From positions 16,776-80,775 of the forward strand of contig VGVV01000001.1 in the NCBI GenBank assembly GCA_016873895.1: a DNA stretch of 64,000 bases, given 5' to 3'. The DNA is from Ignavibacteria bacterium (GTDB taxonomy: Bacteria; Bacteroidota; Ignavibacteria; Kapaibacteriales; Kapaibacteriaceae). This document shows positions 8,525-16,455 of this stretch, piece by piece (the first letter of the stretch is position 1; each line of letters begins with the position of its first letter). The notes under the pieces were generated by a model. It made no database searches and was not told where the DNA came from. It saw only the letters and a list, made by a program, of their open reading frames with translations. The translations under genes and the position numbers were made by a program.

Positions 8525-9160
8525 GACGCTCGTCCAACAGTCCAATAACTCATCCGCCAGTTTGTGATCCGGATACACATCCGCTACAAGCTGGCGGAAC
8601 TGTTTTCCGTGGTTCATGTGCACCAGATGGCATAGCTCGTGCACGACCACCCCACGTATGCACGTGTCGGGCACGCGGATAAGGTGCTCGTTTAGCGTGA
8701 TCACACCCGTACGTGTGCAGGAGCCCCATCGGCGCTTCATCTTGCGTAGTTTCAGTCCAGCATAGCGCAGCCCATGCACCCCAAATGACGGAACATACTC
8801 GCGGATGACCTCTTCAAACACCTGCTTGGCCTGATCACGCTGCCAATTCTCCACCCATCTGCGAGCAGATTCGTCTTCGGTTATGCGCGCAGGTACAGCC
8901 AAATTAGCCCCCTGCCAACCCCAGGTGATGAGATTCCCGCGATGGTAAAACTCACGAGGATGCGTACGTTGCGGTACAATTGAGCGCCGGCGTGCAACCC
9001 TGCTTAGCTGGACTTCTATCCAGTCCTGCCGCAATGCAAGAAATCTCTCAATCTCGTAGAGGGGTACCCGTAAGGGGGCCCGCACCACCACTCTAGCGCT
9101 CGACTGAACCTCAACTGAAATCGTTCTGCGCTTACTTCTGAACAGTTCGTACGAAATCAT
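8492..9160 (-). CDS. YgjP-like (DUF45) zinc metallopeptidase
   Basis: A 222-residue soluble protein with the DUF45/YgjP layout: a beta-rich N-terminal half beginning with an RSKRRTISVEV strand and ending in RRWGSCTRTGVITLN, then the zinc site VVHELCHLVHMNHGKQFRQLV, where HELCH is the HExxH motif and the later His in the MNHGKQF stretch completes it. Family members are Wss1/SprT-related proteases, often next to restriction systems or standing alone; the substrate is unknown. The 3' end overlaps the bacilliredoxin gene tail to tail. Confidence 0.85.
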   Translation of the reverse strand: MISYELFRSKRRTISVEVQSSARVVVRAPLRVPLYEIERFLALRQDWIEVQLSRVARRRSIVPQRTHPREFYHRGNLITWGWQGANLAVPARITEDESARRWVENWQRDQAKQVFEEVIREYVPSFGVHGLRYAGLKLRKMKRRWGSCTRTGVITLNEHLIRVPDTCIRGVVVHELCHLVHMNHGKQFRQLVADVYPDHKLADELLDCWTSVLGAGADLVEG

Positions 9161-9203
9161 AAATGAGGTAACATTTTCGGCCGTTACGAGTTAATACGAG
9201 TTG

Positions 9204-9773
9204 ATGCAAAGTCCGTTTAGCGAATATACCGACACCGAACTCTATGCGCTCTTGCGCACGGAGCGACGCGACGTAGCGTTTGCTGAATTGTACTCGCGTT
9301 TATCGCAAAATGTTTTTGCCTACACGATGCGCTTACTTGGCGATCGGGATCGCGCATATGATGTTTTTCAAGAAACATTTTTGCGGCTCTATCAAAGTGC
9401 CGATCGGATTAGCTATCTGGAGAACGTACGGGCCTACACGCTAACGATATGTCGCAATCTATATCTGAACGAAAAGAAACGTGCGCAGACACAGATGGTA
9501 GAGTTTGACGACACGCTCTACAACCCGGGTGTTTCGCGTGAGTCGGATCGTCAGGAGATGCTCAAGCTGATTCACATGGCCATGGAGCTTTTGCCTCACG
9601 ACATGAAAGAGGCATTCGTTCTACGTGAATATGACGGTTTAACCTATCATGAGATTAGCTCGCTCCTGAACATCAAACTTGATACAGCAAAGGTGCGTGT
9701 GTTTCGAGCACGACAGCGCATAAAGGAAATTCTTGAGCCGTACCTAAATGAGTTTACAAAAGAAAATGATTAA
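9204..9773 (+). CDS. ECF-type RNA polymerase sigma factor
   Basis: A 189-residue sigma-70 family protein with only regions 2 and 4. Region 2 spans residues about 25-95 (AELYSRLSQNVFAYTMRLLGD and the DVFQETFLRLYQ helix that binds core enzyme and the -10 element). Region 4 spans about 125-180 with the helix-turn-helix EISSLLNIKLDTAKVRVFRAR. ATG 9204 is used; a TTG lies directly before it at 9201. It is followed 12 bases later by a probable anti-sigma factor, the usual arrangement for ECF sigma units, so it likely controls an envelope response and possibly its own operon. Confidence 0.93.
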   Translation: MQSPFSEYTDTELYALLRTERRDVAFAELYSRLSQNVFAYTMRLLGDRDRAYDVFQETFLRLYQSADRISYLENVRAYTLTICRNLYLNEKKRAQTQMVEFDDTLYNPGVSRESDRQEMLKLIHMAMELLPHDMKEAFVLREYDGLTYHEISSLLNIKLDTAKVRVFRARQRIKEILEPYLNEFTKEND

Positions 9774-9785
9774 GTAGAGAACATC

Positions 9786-10976
9786 ATGCCTCATACATAC
9801 AACGAACGCATACATAAGCTTCTCGATGGCGAGCTGGACTATCCAAGCGAGTCCGTGCTGTTTAGTGAGCTTGCACAGAACAGCGAGCTTCGTTCAGAGT
9901 TCATGCAACTCCTGGCCATTCGTACAGCCGTCCAGCAGGATCGCGCGGCTTTGATTCCGCCTGTTGCCCTTACGGGGTCTGTTTTTGCCGGACTTGGCAT
10001 TGCCTCGCCCCTTGCCGGCGCAGCAGCAGGTGCGGCCGCTGGTGCAGCAGGTGGCGCGATGGCAAGCACATGGCTCTCGAAGATCATCGTACCCGCCATA
10101 GCCGCAATAGCCGCCGCCGGCATCACATATGGGATAACAGCGAGCAGCGAGCAGCGAACAGCGAGCAGCGAACAGCGAACAGCGAGTAGCGAGCAGCGGG
10201 TAGCGAGTAGCGAGCAGCGGGCAGCGGGCAGCGAGCAGCGGGTAGCGAGCAGAGAATCTGAGATACGACGTTTGCGTAGCGAAGTTGCGATGCTGCAGTT
10301 AGAGCTCCTCAACGCGCTGGATCGTGTGGAGGTTGCGCCTGTTGAGAACAGCACGCTGTCCGTGGAGAATGTTGAGACGGAGACCAGGGCCACACCGATC
10401 GATCTGTCACACACGATCACGCTCGCGCGCGAGACAGATGCGCGCGTGATCATGCCAATGAGCCAGACGCCGATCACGCCTGAGTATCGCGATTACCCAG
10501 CGTTTCTTGTGCAGTTCCGTGGATTAGCATCGTCGGGATTGACAACTGTAAACGTAGCACCTCAAAAGTCGCTGCTTGAAAATGCCAACCTCGCTCTGAT
10601 GTATCAGCTATCTCCAAGACACTTGATAGGGTTCGAGGTAGGTAGCGAATCGTTTCCGATGTCCTTCGAGGGCACCCGTAACGGCCAACAGATTCGATAT
10701 GAGCAACAGCCTGTTTCCACGTGGGCTGGTGTAGCATATCGGCATTCCTTTGGCCCAATTGGCAATTCAGCATTTACGCCGTTCGCCCAAGGTTTGATAG
10801 GGGGCTCACAGTTAGGCCCGCTGGGCCGCATCACTGGTGGACTTCAATACTCACCGCTTGGGCCACTAACATTCATGTTAGGTTTAGAAGGCACATCTAT
10901 GGCCTACACCCATCAAGACCGTTGGTTTACATCGTCAAAAATCGGCCTCACCTATGGCCTGGCCATCCGGTTCTAA
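9786..10976 (+). CDS. probable single-chain anti-sigma factor with C-terminal outer-membrane beta-barrel
   Basis: This 396-residue protein reads as four parts. Residues 1-60 are a polar zinc-finger-less anti-sigma-like domain (KLLDGELDYPSESVLFSELA, like zf-HC2/FecR N-termini). Residues 62-118 are Ala/Gly-rich and end in a transmembrane helix (about 98-118). Residues 119-155 are a perfect heptad repeat, ASSEQRT and variants, running into a coiled coil (to about 182). Residues 238-396 alternate polar and hydrophobic residues as beta strands and end in Phe (YGLAIRF), as outer-membrane barrels do. The same layout is known for dual membrane-spanning anti-sigma (Dma) factors of Bacteroides. Position right after an ECF sigma gene supports the role. 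The heptads are encoded by a 7-bp tandem repeat. Confidence 0.7.
   Translation: MPHTYNERIHKLLDGELDYPSESVLFSELAQNSELRSEFMQLLAIRTAVQQDRAALIPPVALTGSVFAGLGIASPLAGAAAGAAAGAAGGAMASTWLSKIIVPAIAAIAAAGITYGITASSEQRTASSEQRTASSEQRVASSEQRAAGSEQRVASRESEIRRLRSEVAMLQLELLNALDRVEVAPVENSTLSVENVETETRATPIDLSHTITLARETDARVIMPMSQTPITPEYRDYPAFLVQFRGLASSGLTTVNVAPQKSLLENANLALMYQLSPRHLIGFEVGSESFPMSFEGTRNGQQIRYEQQPVSTWAGVAYRHSFGPIGNSAFTPFAQGLIGGSQLGPLGRITGGLQYSPLGPLTFMLGLEGTSMAYTHQDRWFTSSKIGLTYGLAIRF
10139..10253 (+). repeat. heptanucleotide tandem repeat inside the anti-sigma gene
   Basis: About sixteen copies of a 7-bp unit, consensus AGCAGCG with variants AACAGCG, AGTAGCG, GGTAGCG and GGCAGCG. Three units make 21 bp and seven codons, so the repeat stays in frame and encodes SSEQRTA-type heptads. 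The same unit recurs between gltA and tRNA-Val. Confidence 0.95.
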
Positions 10977-11000
10977 AATTGTCAGAAAAGCAACGTCATC

Positions 11001-11582
11001 ATGAAAACCAATACAACACTAAACCTTGCTGCTTCACTAGCACTCCTTGTAGTGCTCATCAGTGCTTGCACATCCCCACTCGACACCACAGCTCCGCGTA
11101 ATGAGACGCCGATAACTCCAGCGGAAAAAATCACCCCACAGTCCTACTCCGTGGCCTGTAAAACCGCATATGGTAATTATGTGGTCAAGGGGCTACCCAC
11201 CATCAAAATCGACACCACCACAACGCCAATGCGCTTCTGGTTCGATTTTATGATGGATGCAACAGACACAGCCGGCCTCTCGCCCCTGCTGCACTCATTC
11301 CGCGTGCGCTTAGACTCTTTCCCTGGAGATGGATTAATAACAATCCTGTCAAATCGCGAAGTCCAACTCCAGGCAGATTTCGGTCCTTCCTGGGGCGGCC
11401 TTCAGAGCTACTGGACAGATCCAAACTCCAACACGGCATCGATTATCGTTGCCGAGCACCCCCGCGAGGCCGGCAAGCCCCGCACAGTCACTATCACCCT
11501 ATTCATCTTCCTCAACAAGGACAATTTCTACCGTCCAGCCCCCCAACAGCAGGTCCTGGGAACGGTTACGTTGACGATCTAG
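11001..11582 (+). CDS. lipoprotein of unknown function
   Basis: A 193-residue protein with a lipoprotein signal peptide: a basic start, a hydrophobic core and the lipobox LISAC at about residues 21-25, followed by a Ser/Thr/Pro-rich linker. The mature domain (about residues 55-193) is beta-rich, with no family I recognise. It starts 24 bases after the anti-sigma/barrel gene and is probably the third gene of the sigma-factor unit, so it may be part of the signal input at the outer membrane; this is inference from position. Its stop codon merges with the first unit of the heptanucleotide element that follows. Confidence 0.75.
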   Translation: MKTNTTLNLAASLALLVVLISACTSPLDTTAPRNETPITPAEKITPQSYSVACKTAYGNYVVKGLPTIKIDTTTTPMRFWFDFMMDATDTAGLSPLLHSFRVRLDSFPGDGLITILSNREVQLQADFGPSWGGLQSYWTDPNSNTASIIVAEHPREAGKPRTVTITLFIFLNKDNFYRPAPQQQVLGTVTLTI

Positions 11583-11750
11583 GGACTAGGGACTAGGTAC
11601 TAGGTACTAGGTACGAGGTACGAGGTTCGAGGTGCAGGTTTGTCATTCCCGCGGAAGCGGGAAAGACGAGATACAATCTTCGTACACTTGTGGACCCTCG
11701 TACCTTGTACCTAGTACCTAGTACCTAGTACCTTGTACCTAGTACCTGTA
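11582..11750. repeat. heptanucleotide inverted-repeat element with a central hairpin
   Basis: The left arm (11582-11638) is about eight tandem units of GGTACTA-type heptamers drifting to GGTACGA and GGTTCGA. The right arm (11696-11750) is the reverse complement (CCTAGTA/CCTTGTA units). The whole can fold into a very long hairpin. The middle carries a REP-like palindrome, TTCCCGC-GGAA-GCGGGAA at 11646-11663, preceded by TGTCA. No open reading frame is present, so it is a non-autonomous repeat, not an IS. The rest of the gap to 11833 shows only a possible weak promoter TAGTTTTA near 11808. Confidence 0.9.
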
Positions 11751-11833
11751 ACTTTCCTCCCCTTCTCGGTATCATCATTACTGATGATTCAGCAGATAAT
11801 CTAGTTTTACCCCATCTACTACGGAGGGCGTCT

Positions 11834-14437
11834 ATGCGAACGTTCCGTTTACTTCAACAAATTGGCATGATGCTGTCGGTTTTGGTAGCATCTGTCGTGA
11901 GTGTTAGCGCACAGCAACTACCTGCGCCAACAGAACTTACAGCAACAGTGCAGGGTGGTGCCAATGGCACAGCTGGATACGTTGTGCTTACCTGGAAGGG
12001 CATCAAAACTGCCCCTACACCACTAAAGTACACAGTATACCAAGCCTCGGGTGAGACCGAGGATGTGACCAAGTTCACGAAGGTTGCAGCTATTCTGCAC
12101 AATGCTAAAGCGCTTGAGCTCACCTACACAGCAACCATCCAAGGTTTGAAGGCGGGTGTGTACACGTTCTTTGTAAAGGGCTACTGGGACGGTGGAACCG
12201 AGGGACCACGCACCGCGATCAAGGTTGTCGAGGTAAAGGGCACCGTCACCAAGGGACTCCGCTTTGTCAGTGCACCGGTTGCTACCGGTACAACAACAAA
12301 GCCATACTATTACTCTGCAAAAGCTGAATCGGATAACCCAGCAAAGATTACCTACACGTTAGTTTCAGGCCCACAGGGCATGACGATCAACAAGGAAACA
12401 GGCAAGATCACATGGGAGAAGCCTGTCGCTGGACGTTACGAAATTTCAATAGCTGCCGTTCAGGTTGTCGATGGTAAGGAAGTCGTTGTAAAGCAGAACT
12501 TCCTCTTGGTTATCTCTGAAGGAGATGGTCAGACTGGAACACTGAAGTTTGTTTCTCAGCCAGTAACAGTCGGGTTCGTTGGCGTTAAGTATACCTATGC
12601 CGCCAAGGCAACAGTTCTTGGTGTCAATACGACGGTTATGTACAAGCTCGATGGCGCACCAGCAGGCATGGTGATCAACGAGAATACAGGCGTTATCACA
12701 TGGGAGAACCCAGTTGCAGGCACATATCGTTTTGTTGTGCTTGCCAAGGCAGTCGTCAACGGCAAGGAAGTAGTTGCTACTCAAGTTGTTGAGCTTGTCA
12801 TCAAGGAGAAGGATGGCGGCGAAGCAAAGGGTTGCGCAAAGATCAAGGGTACTGTGACCAACGAAGGCAACGTCAATGAGACTGTCAACGGTGTTGTAAC
12901 AGCATGGCGTCAAGAAGTGATTAAGAAGGAAAACGGCAATTCAACCACGACCTATCGTCCCGTATACAAGGCAGAGATCAAGAACGGATCATACGTTCTT
13001 ATGCTTCCAGCCGGCACGTACAAGATTCGCGTTGAAGGCGCAGGGATGGTAGCTGAATGGTATGACAACGTCGTTGAACTTGCCGACGCTAAGGATGTTG
13101 TTATCGAATGCGATGTTATCAAAGAGATCGACTTTGCCGTAGTCATGCGCGCGAAGCCAGTGCTTGTGGTTGCTGAAGGTCGCGTGTTCGATGAAATAAC
13201 GAACGAGCCAGTCAAGGCAGTCGTCGTGTTCGAAGCTCGTGGTAAAGAAGGCACAGCCGATCCACGTTATGCTCGCATTGTTGCTGAGACACGCGAGGAT
13301 GGATCCTACGAGATCAAGATTCAGTCTGGTGTCAATTACATCGGTACTGCTCGCGCCGCAGGACGTGATGCGGCTGGAAATCAATATCTGGTAGAGTTCT
13401 ACAACAACACCAATGATGCTGTCTCAGCAACATCGATCAACATCACAGAGAACAAGGGCGGTTTCGACTTCCCGATGAACAAGCGTGAGTCGTACAACAA
13501 CGGCTTCGGTGGCACGATGAAGAACAGCTACACACAGGCTGGTGTTGCTGGCAAGGTTGTCGCATATCGCTTCACAATCGTAACAAACGACAAGGGTGAT
13601 GTTGTCTCGAAGAACGTCGAAGCCACATCGGTAGAGACAGATCAGGACGGTAACTACACCTTCACAAACATGATCCCTGGCAACTACGTTGTCTTTGGTG
13701 TTCCTGCAAAGCGTCCTGCTATGCCAGGTTGGATGGTTCTCGGTGCGCTTGCTGCCAAGGAATCAGGCAAGGCAACACAGGTATCGGTTGGTGATGTAAT
13801 GGTAGCTGTGCAGTACGACATCCTGCTTGACACTGTCAAGACAGAAAAGGGCAAGGGTCGCGTTCGTGGACATGTCTACGACAAGCGTGGCGGCATCGTG
13901 AAGACGGGCGTTGACAAGACCCAAGAAGCATCAGCTGTCATGGGTGCCTTTATCATTGCACGCGACGAAGACGGCGACATCGTAGACTTTGCGCTTTCTG
14001 AGGACGAAGGTTCATTCGACATGACAGAAGTTGCAATGGGTAACATCACGATTGTTGCTGATCGTATTGGTTTTGATCCTACAACACAAGTCGTAGCAGT
14101 TGAAGCAGCAAATGCTGATCGCGTCATCGCAATTGGCCTGATGAAGAACACCACAACAAGTGTTGAAGTACCAGTCGATGAAGTTGGCACATCAATCAAC
14201 CTTTGGCCAAACCCAGCAGCTGTTTCTGCTTCGTTGCAATTCACAGCTCAGCCAGGTGTAGCAGTGGTTCGCATTGTGTCCATGACGGGTGTTGAACTTG
14301 CATCACAGCAGTACACACTCGACGGTGGCATGCAGACGCTGACGGTCAACACTGCTTCGCTCCCAGCTGGCATGGTCATGGTTCACGTCACCAACGGATC
14401 AACATCGTTCGCACTCCCGCTGAACATTGTCCGCTAA
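11834..14437 (+). CDS. large T9SS-exported surface protein with Ig-like and carboxypeptidase-like repeats
   Basis: An 867-residue secreted protein. After a signal peptide (to about residue 26, ending VSAQ) come a fibronectin-III-like domain (about 28-135) and two putative-Ig domains with the same core, GMTINKETGKITWE and GMVINENTGVITWE. A series of carboxypeptidase-regulatory/Cna-like beta domains follows (about 335-780), and last a T9SS type A sorting domain (about 795-867: INLWPNPAA ... VRIVSMTGVEL ... LPAGMVMVHV). GGAGGG lies nine bases before ATG. Codon use is unusually uniform, suggesting high expression, so it may be a major surface or matrix protein. No catalytic motif is seen. Confidence 0.85.
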   Translation: MRTFRLLQQIGMMLSVLVASVVSVSAQQLPAPTELTATVQGGANGTAGYVVLTWKGIKTAPTPLKYTVYQASGETEDVTKFTKVAAILHNAKALELTYTATIQGLKAGVYTFFVKGYWDGGTEGPRTAIKVVEVKGTVTKGLRFVSAPVATGTTTKPYYYSAKAESDNPAKITYTLVSGPQGMTINKETGKITWEKPVAGRYEISIAAVQVVDGKEVVVKQNFLLVISEGDGQTGTLKFVSQPVTVGFVGVKYTYAAKATVLGVNTTVMYKLDGAPAGMVINENTGVITWENPVAGTYRFVVLAKAVVNGKEVVATQVVELVIKEKDGGEAKGCAKIKGTVTNEGNVNETVNGVVTAWRQEVIKKENGNSTTTYRPVYKAEIKNGSYVLMLPAGTYKIRVEGAGMVAEWYDNVVELADAKDVVIECDVIKEIDFAVVMRAKPVLVVAEGRVFDEITNEPVKAVVVFEARGKEGTADPRYARIVAETREDGSYEIKIQSGVNYIGTARAAGRDAAGNQYLVEFYNNTNDAVSATSINITENKGGFDFPMNKRESYNNGFGGTMKNSYTQAGVAGKVVAYRFTIVTNDKGDVVSKNVEATSVETDQDGNYTFTNMIPGNYVVFGVPAKRPAMPGWMVLGALAAKESGKATQVSVGDVMVAVQYDILLDTVKTEKGKGRVRGHVYDKRGGIVKTGVDKTQEASAVMGAFIIARDEDGDIVDFALSEDEGSFDMTEVAMGNITIVADRIGFDPTTQVVAVEAANADRVIAIGLMKNTTTSVEVPVDEVGTSINLWPNPAAVSASLQFTAQPGVAVVRIVSMTGVELASQQYTLDGGMQTLTVNTASLPAGMVMVHVTNGSTSFALPLNIVR

Positions 14438-14461
14438 GCCCCCTCGAATTGCATACATATC

Positions 14462-14497
14462 AAGGGTCGCAGGAAACTGCGACCCTTTTCTTTTTTC
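14462..14497 (+). terminator. intrinsic terminator after the 867-residue T9SS protein
   Basis: AAGGGTCGCAG, loop GAAA, CTGCGACCCTT, then TTCTTTTTTC. The reading frame of the next gene remains open across it, but its real start lies downstream. Confidence 0.93.
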
Positions 14498-14507
14498 TGT
14501 CAATGCC

Positions 14508-14515
14508 TAGCTTTG
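14508..14515 (+). promoter_or_regulatory. -7 element before the M1 peptidase gene
   Basis: TAGCTTTG is a perfect TAnnTTTG match, six bases before ATG 14521. No TTTG is at the right distance upstream. It would give a near-leaderless mRNA and argues for the ATG at 14521 rather than 14503. Confidence 0.35.
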
Positions 14516-14520
14516 CCCGT

Positions 14521-16455
14521 ATGAACCTGCTTGCCCCCATTATCCTGTTAATCTCGGCCACAACCCTTGTTGCCCAGATCTCATCACCCGATAGGTTTCG
14601 TTCGCAGATCTTCGATGTCCAGCATTACGATGCAGGCATTACGTTTCCCGATCCACCAACGCGTTCTATTGTGGCAGATGTGAAGATCGTTGTTCAATGG
14701 GAGGCTGACGCAGTAGCTCCAACGTTCCCCTTCCACTTACGAGACCTAACAATCGACTCTGTATTCGTAAATGGGTCTCGTGCGGCATGGTCAACAATCG
14801 GCACTCAAGACATGGACACCATGCATCACCGTGTGCAGCTGAAAGGTGCTGTGTCGCGCGGTCAACGTGATACTGTCCGTGTGTTCTATCATGGCCTGAT
14901 GACAAATGAAGGGGGCTCATCACCGTGGGGAGGCGTGCATTATCAGGATCAGGTACTCTATGCACTCGGAGTGGGCTTTGCAAACAACTATGTAAGCACA
15001 ACACAGCATTGGCTTGCATGTTATGACCATCCATCGGACAAGGCCACATTTAGCGGACGCTTTCGCGTGCCTACAGGGGGCTGGGTTGTTGCTTCGGTTG
15101 GACCAGAGCAGCCAGCTACGTCAGCCGATACGCTAGTAGAGTACACCTGGGTAGAGCGTAACCAGATCGCAACGTACCTCATGACGTTTGCAGTTGGCAA
15201 GTACACCTCTCACCGCATGCAGGACATGTCGAGCAAGAACGTGCCCCATGTGTTCTACTACTTGCCTCGCGATCAAGCCAAGAGCATACAGTCCTACGCA
15301 CTCGTCCCGCAGATGACAGCGCACTTGGCGTCATGGTTCGGCGATTACCCGTTCGATAAAGTTGGTTACTGCAACACCTACAAAGGAGCAATGGAACATC
15401 AGTCGATGATCTCCATGCCCGTTGCAACAATCCAGCGTGGTGATACGATGAACATAACCGCAGCGCACGAGCTTGCTCATCAGTGGTTTGGCGACTATGT
15501 AACTCCACGAGACTTTCGGTACGCTTGGCTCACGGAAAGCTTTGCAACATTCTCCGAAGCATTATGGATTGAGCACAAGCGTGGGTGGGATGCATATCTT
15601 AAGGAACTCGAGGTGAAAGCACGAAGCGCAATCTCTGCCGCTGCTCGTGAGGGTACTTTTGCTCTTGAAGCATTCCCCCGCACAGCCCCCTCTTCAAACT
15701 ACCCCCAGACCATCTATCAGAAGGGGGCAGTTGTTGTTGGCATGATGCGCGCAATTGCGGGTGATGATGCGTTTAAAAATGGACTGCAGTATTATCTCCG
15801 TCGCAGCGATCATCGCTACGGCAACGCCCAAACAGAGACCATGGCCGAGTCACTTCGTTCGGCTCTTGGCAAGCAAACCTATGACTTCTTCAACGAATGG
15901 GTTACAGGCAAGGGATGGGCAAAGCTGCGTGTTGAACAACGCAAGGACACCAATGGTATTCTGGTAACTATCCAGCAGGTGCAGAAGCAGCAGTTTCCCG
16001 ACTGGCCTATCTTTACTACCCTTCCGCTCAACGTTACCTACACAAACATCTCGGGTAACAAGGAGGATCGCATCATGTATCCTGATGATCGTGGTGTGAT
16101 CGAGTTCGAGTGTCTTGAACTTCTGGGTGTAAACTCTGGAAGCAAGTCACGATGCATGTGCGAGGTGCAAACGATTAGCAACGTAGACCAAGCAGATGAC
16201 AACGAATCCATAACGCTTGCACCGATTCCTGCAAGCGATCGCATGATCGTTACGAGAAGGGGATCTTCAGAGCGCGAGTATTCGATGACGATCATCGATG
16301 CACGAGGAGCAGTGGTCGAAAACAGAACCGACACAATGTGCGACAGTGGGTGCGTGCTTGATGTTAGCTCCTATCCAAGCGGCGCATATATCCTGGTGAT
16401 GAGCTTTGGTAAGAGCACCACACGGCTACCATTTACTGTTACACGCGGAGAGTGA
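14521..16455 (+). CDS. secreted M1-family zinc aminopeptidase with T9SS sorting domain
   Basis: A 644-residue metallopeptidase of the gluzincin M1 clan. Signal peptide at residues 1-20 (MNLLAPIILLISATTLVAQ). The N-terminal beta domain is followed by the catalytic domain, with an AMEHQSMISMP exopeptidase-like motif and zinc site HELAH (His at about 316) plus the distal Glu in the LTESFATFSE segment, 18 residues on as expected. The C-terminal 80 residues are a T9SS sorting domain (PIPASDRM ... GAYILVMSFG). It should trim peptides outside the cell or at the surface. Upstream ATGs at 14449 and 14503 are rejected because they lie in or beside the terminator. It overlaps the convergent permease gene by 17 bases. 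Confidence 0.9.
   Translation: MNLLAPIILLISATTLVAQISSPDRFRSQIFDVQHYDAGITFPDPPTRSIVADVKIVVQWEADAVAPTFPFHLRDLTIDSVFVNGSRAAWSTIGTQDMDTMHHRVQLKGAVSRGQRDTVRVFYHGLMTNEGGSSPWGGVHYQDQVLYALGVGFANNYVSTTQHWLACYDHPSDKATFSGRFRVPTGGWVVASVGPEQPATSADTLVEYTWVERNQIATYLMTFAVGKYTSHRMQDMSSKNVPHVFYYLPRDQAKSIQSYALVPQMTAHLASWFGDYPFDKVGYCNTYKGAMEHQSMISMPVATIQRGDTMNITAAHELAHQWFGDYVTPRDFRYAWLTESFATFSEALWIEHKRGWDAYLKELEVKARSAISAAAREGTFALEAFPRTAPSSNYPQTIYQKGAVVVGMMRAIAGDDAFKNGLQYYLRRSDHRYGNAQTETMAESLRSALGKQTYDFFNEWVTGKGWAKLRVEQRKDTNGILVTIQQVQKQQFPDWPIFTTLPLNVTYTNISGNKEDRIMYPDDRGVIEFECLELLGVNSGSKSRCMCEVQTISNVDQADDNESITLAPIPASDRMIVTRRGSSEREYSMTIIDARGAVVENRTDTMCDSGCVLDVSSYPSGAYILVMSFGKSTTRLPFTVTRGE

Noticed and set aside
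10139..10253. Possible CRISPR array
   Set aside because: Units are 7 bp without spacers and lie in frame in a gene; no cas genes are present in the window.
9839..10477. Long minus-strand reading frame opposite the anti-sigma gene, with repeated ATRCSLL units
   Set aside because: It is the complement of the AGCAGCG repeat, which lacks stop codons in several frames; the plus frame has a signal, membrane helix and barrel and fits its sigma neighbour.
12446..12913. 155-residue minus-strand reading frame inside the large T9SS protein gene
   Set aside because: It is a shadow of the plus gene; it lacks a ribosome site and any recognisable motif, and other shadows of this gene behave alike.
14449..14520. 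Upstream ATG start of the M1 peptidase gene
   Set aside because: That start lies before a strong terminator hairpin and puts charged residues before the signal peptide; ATG 14521 follows a -7 element and begins the signal directly.
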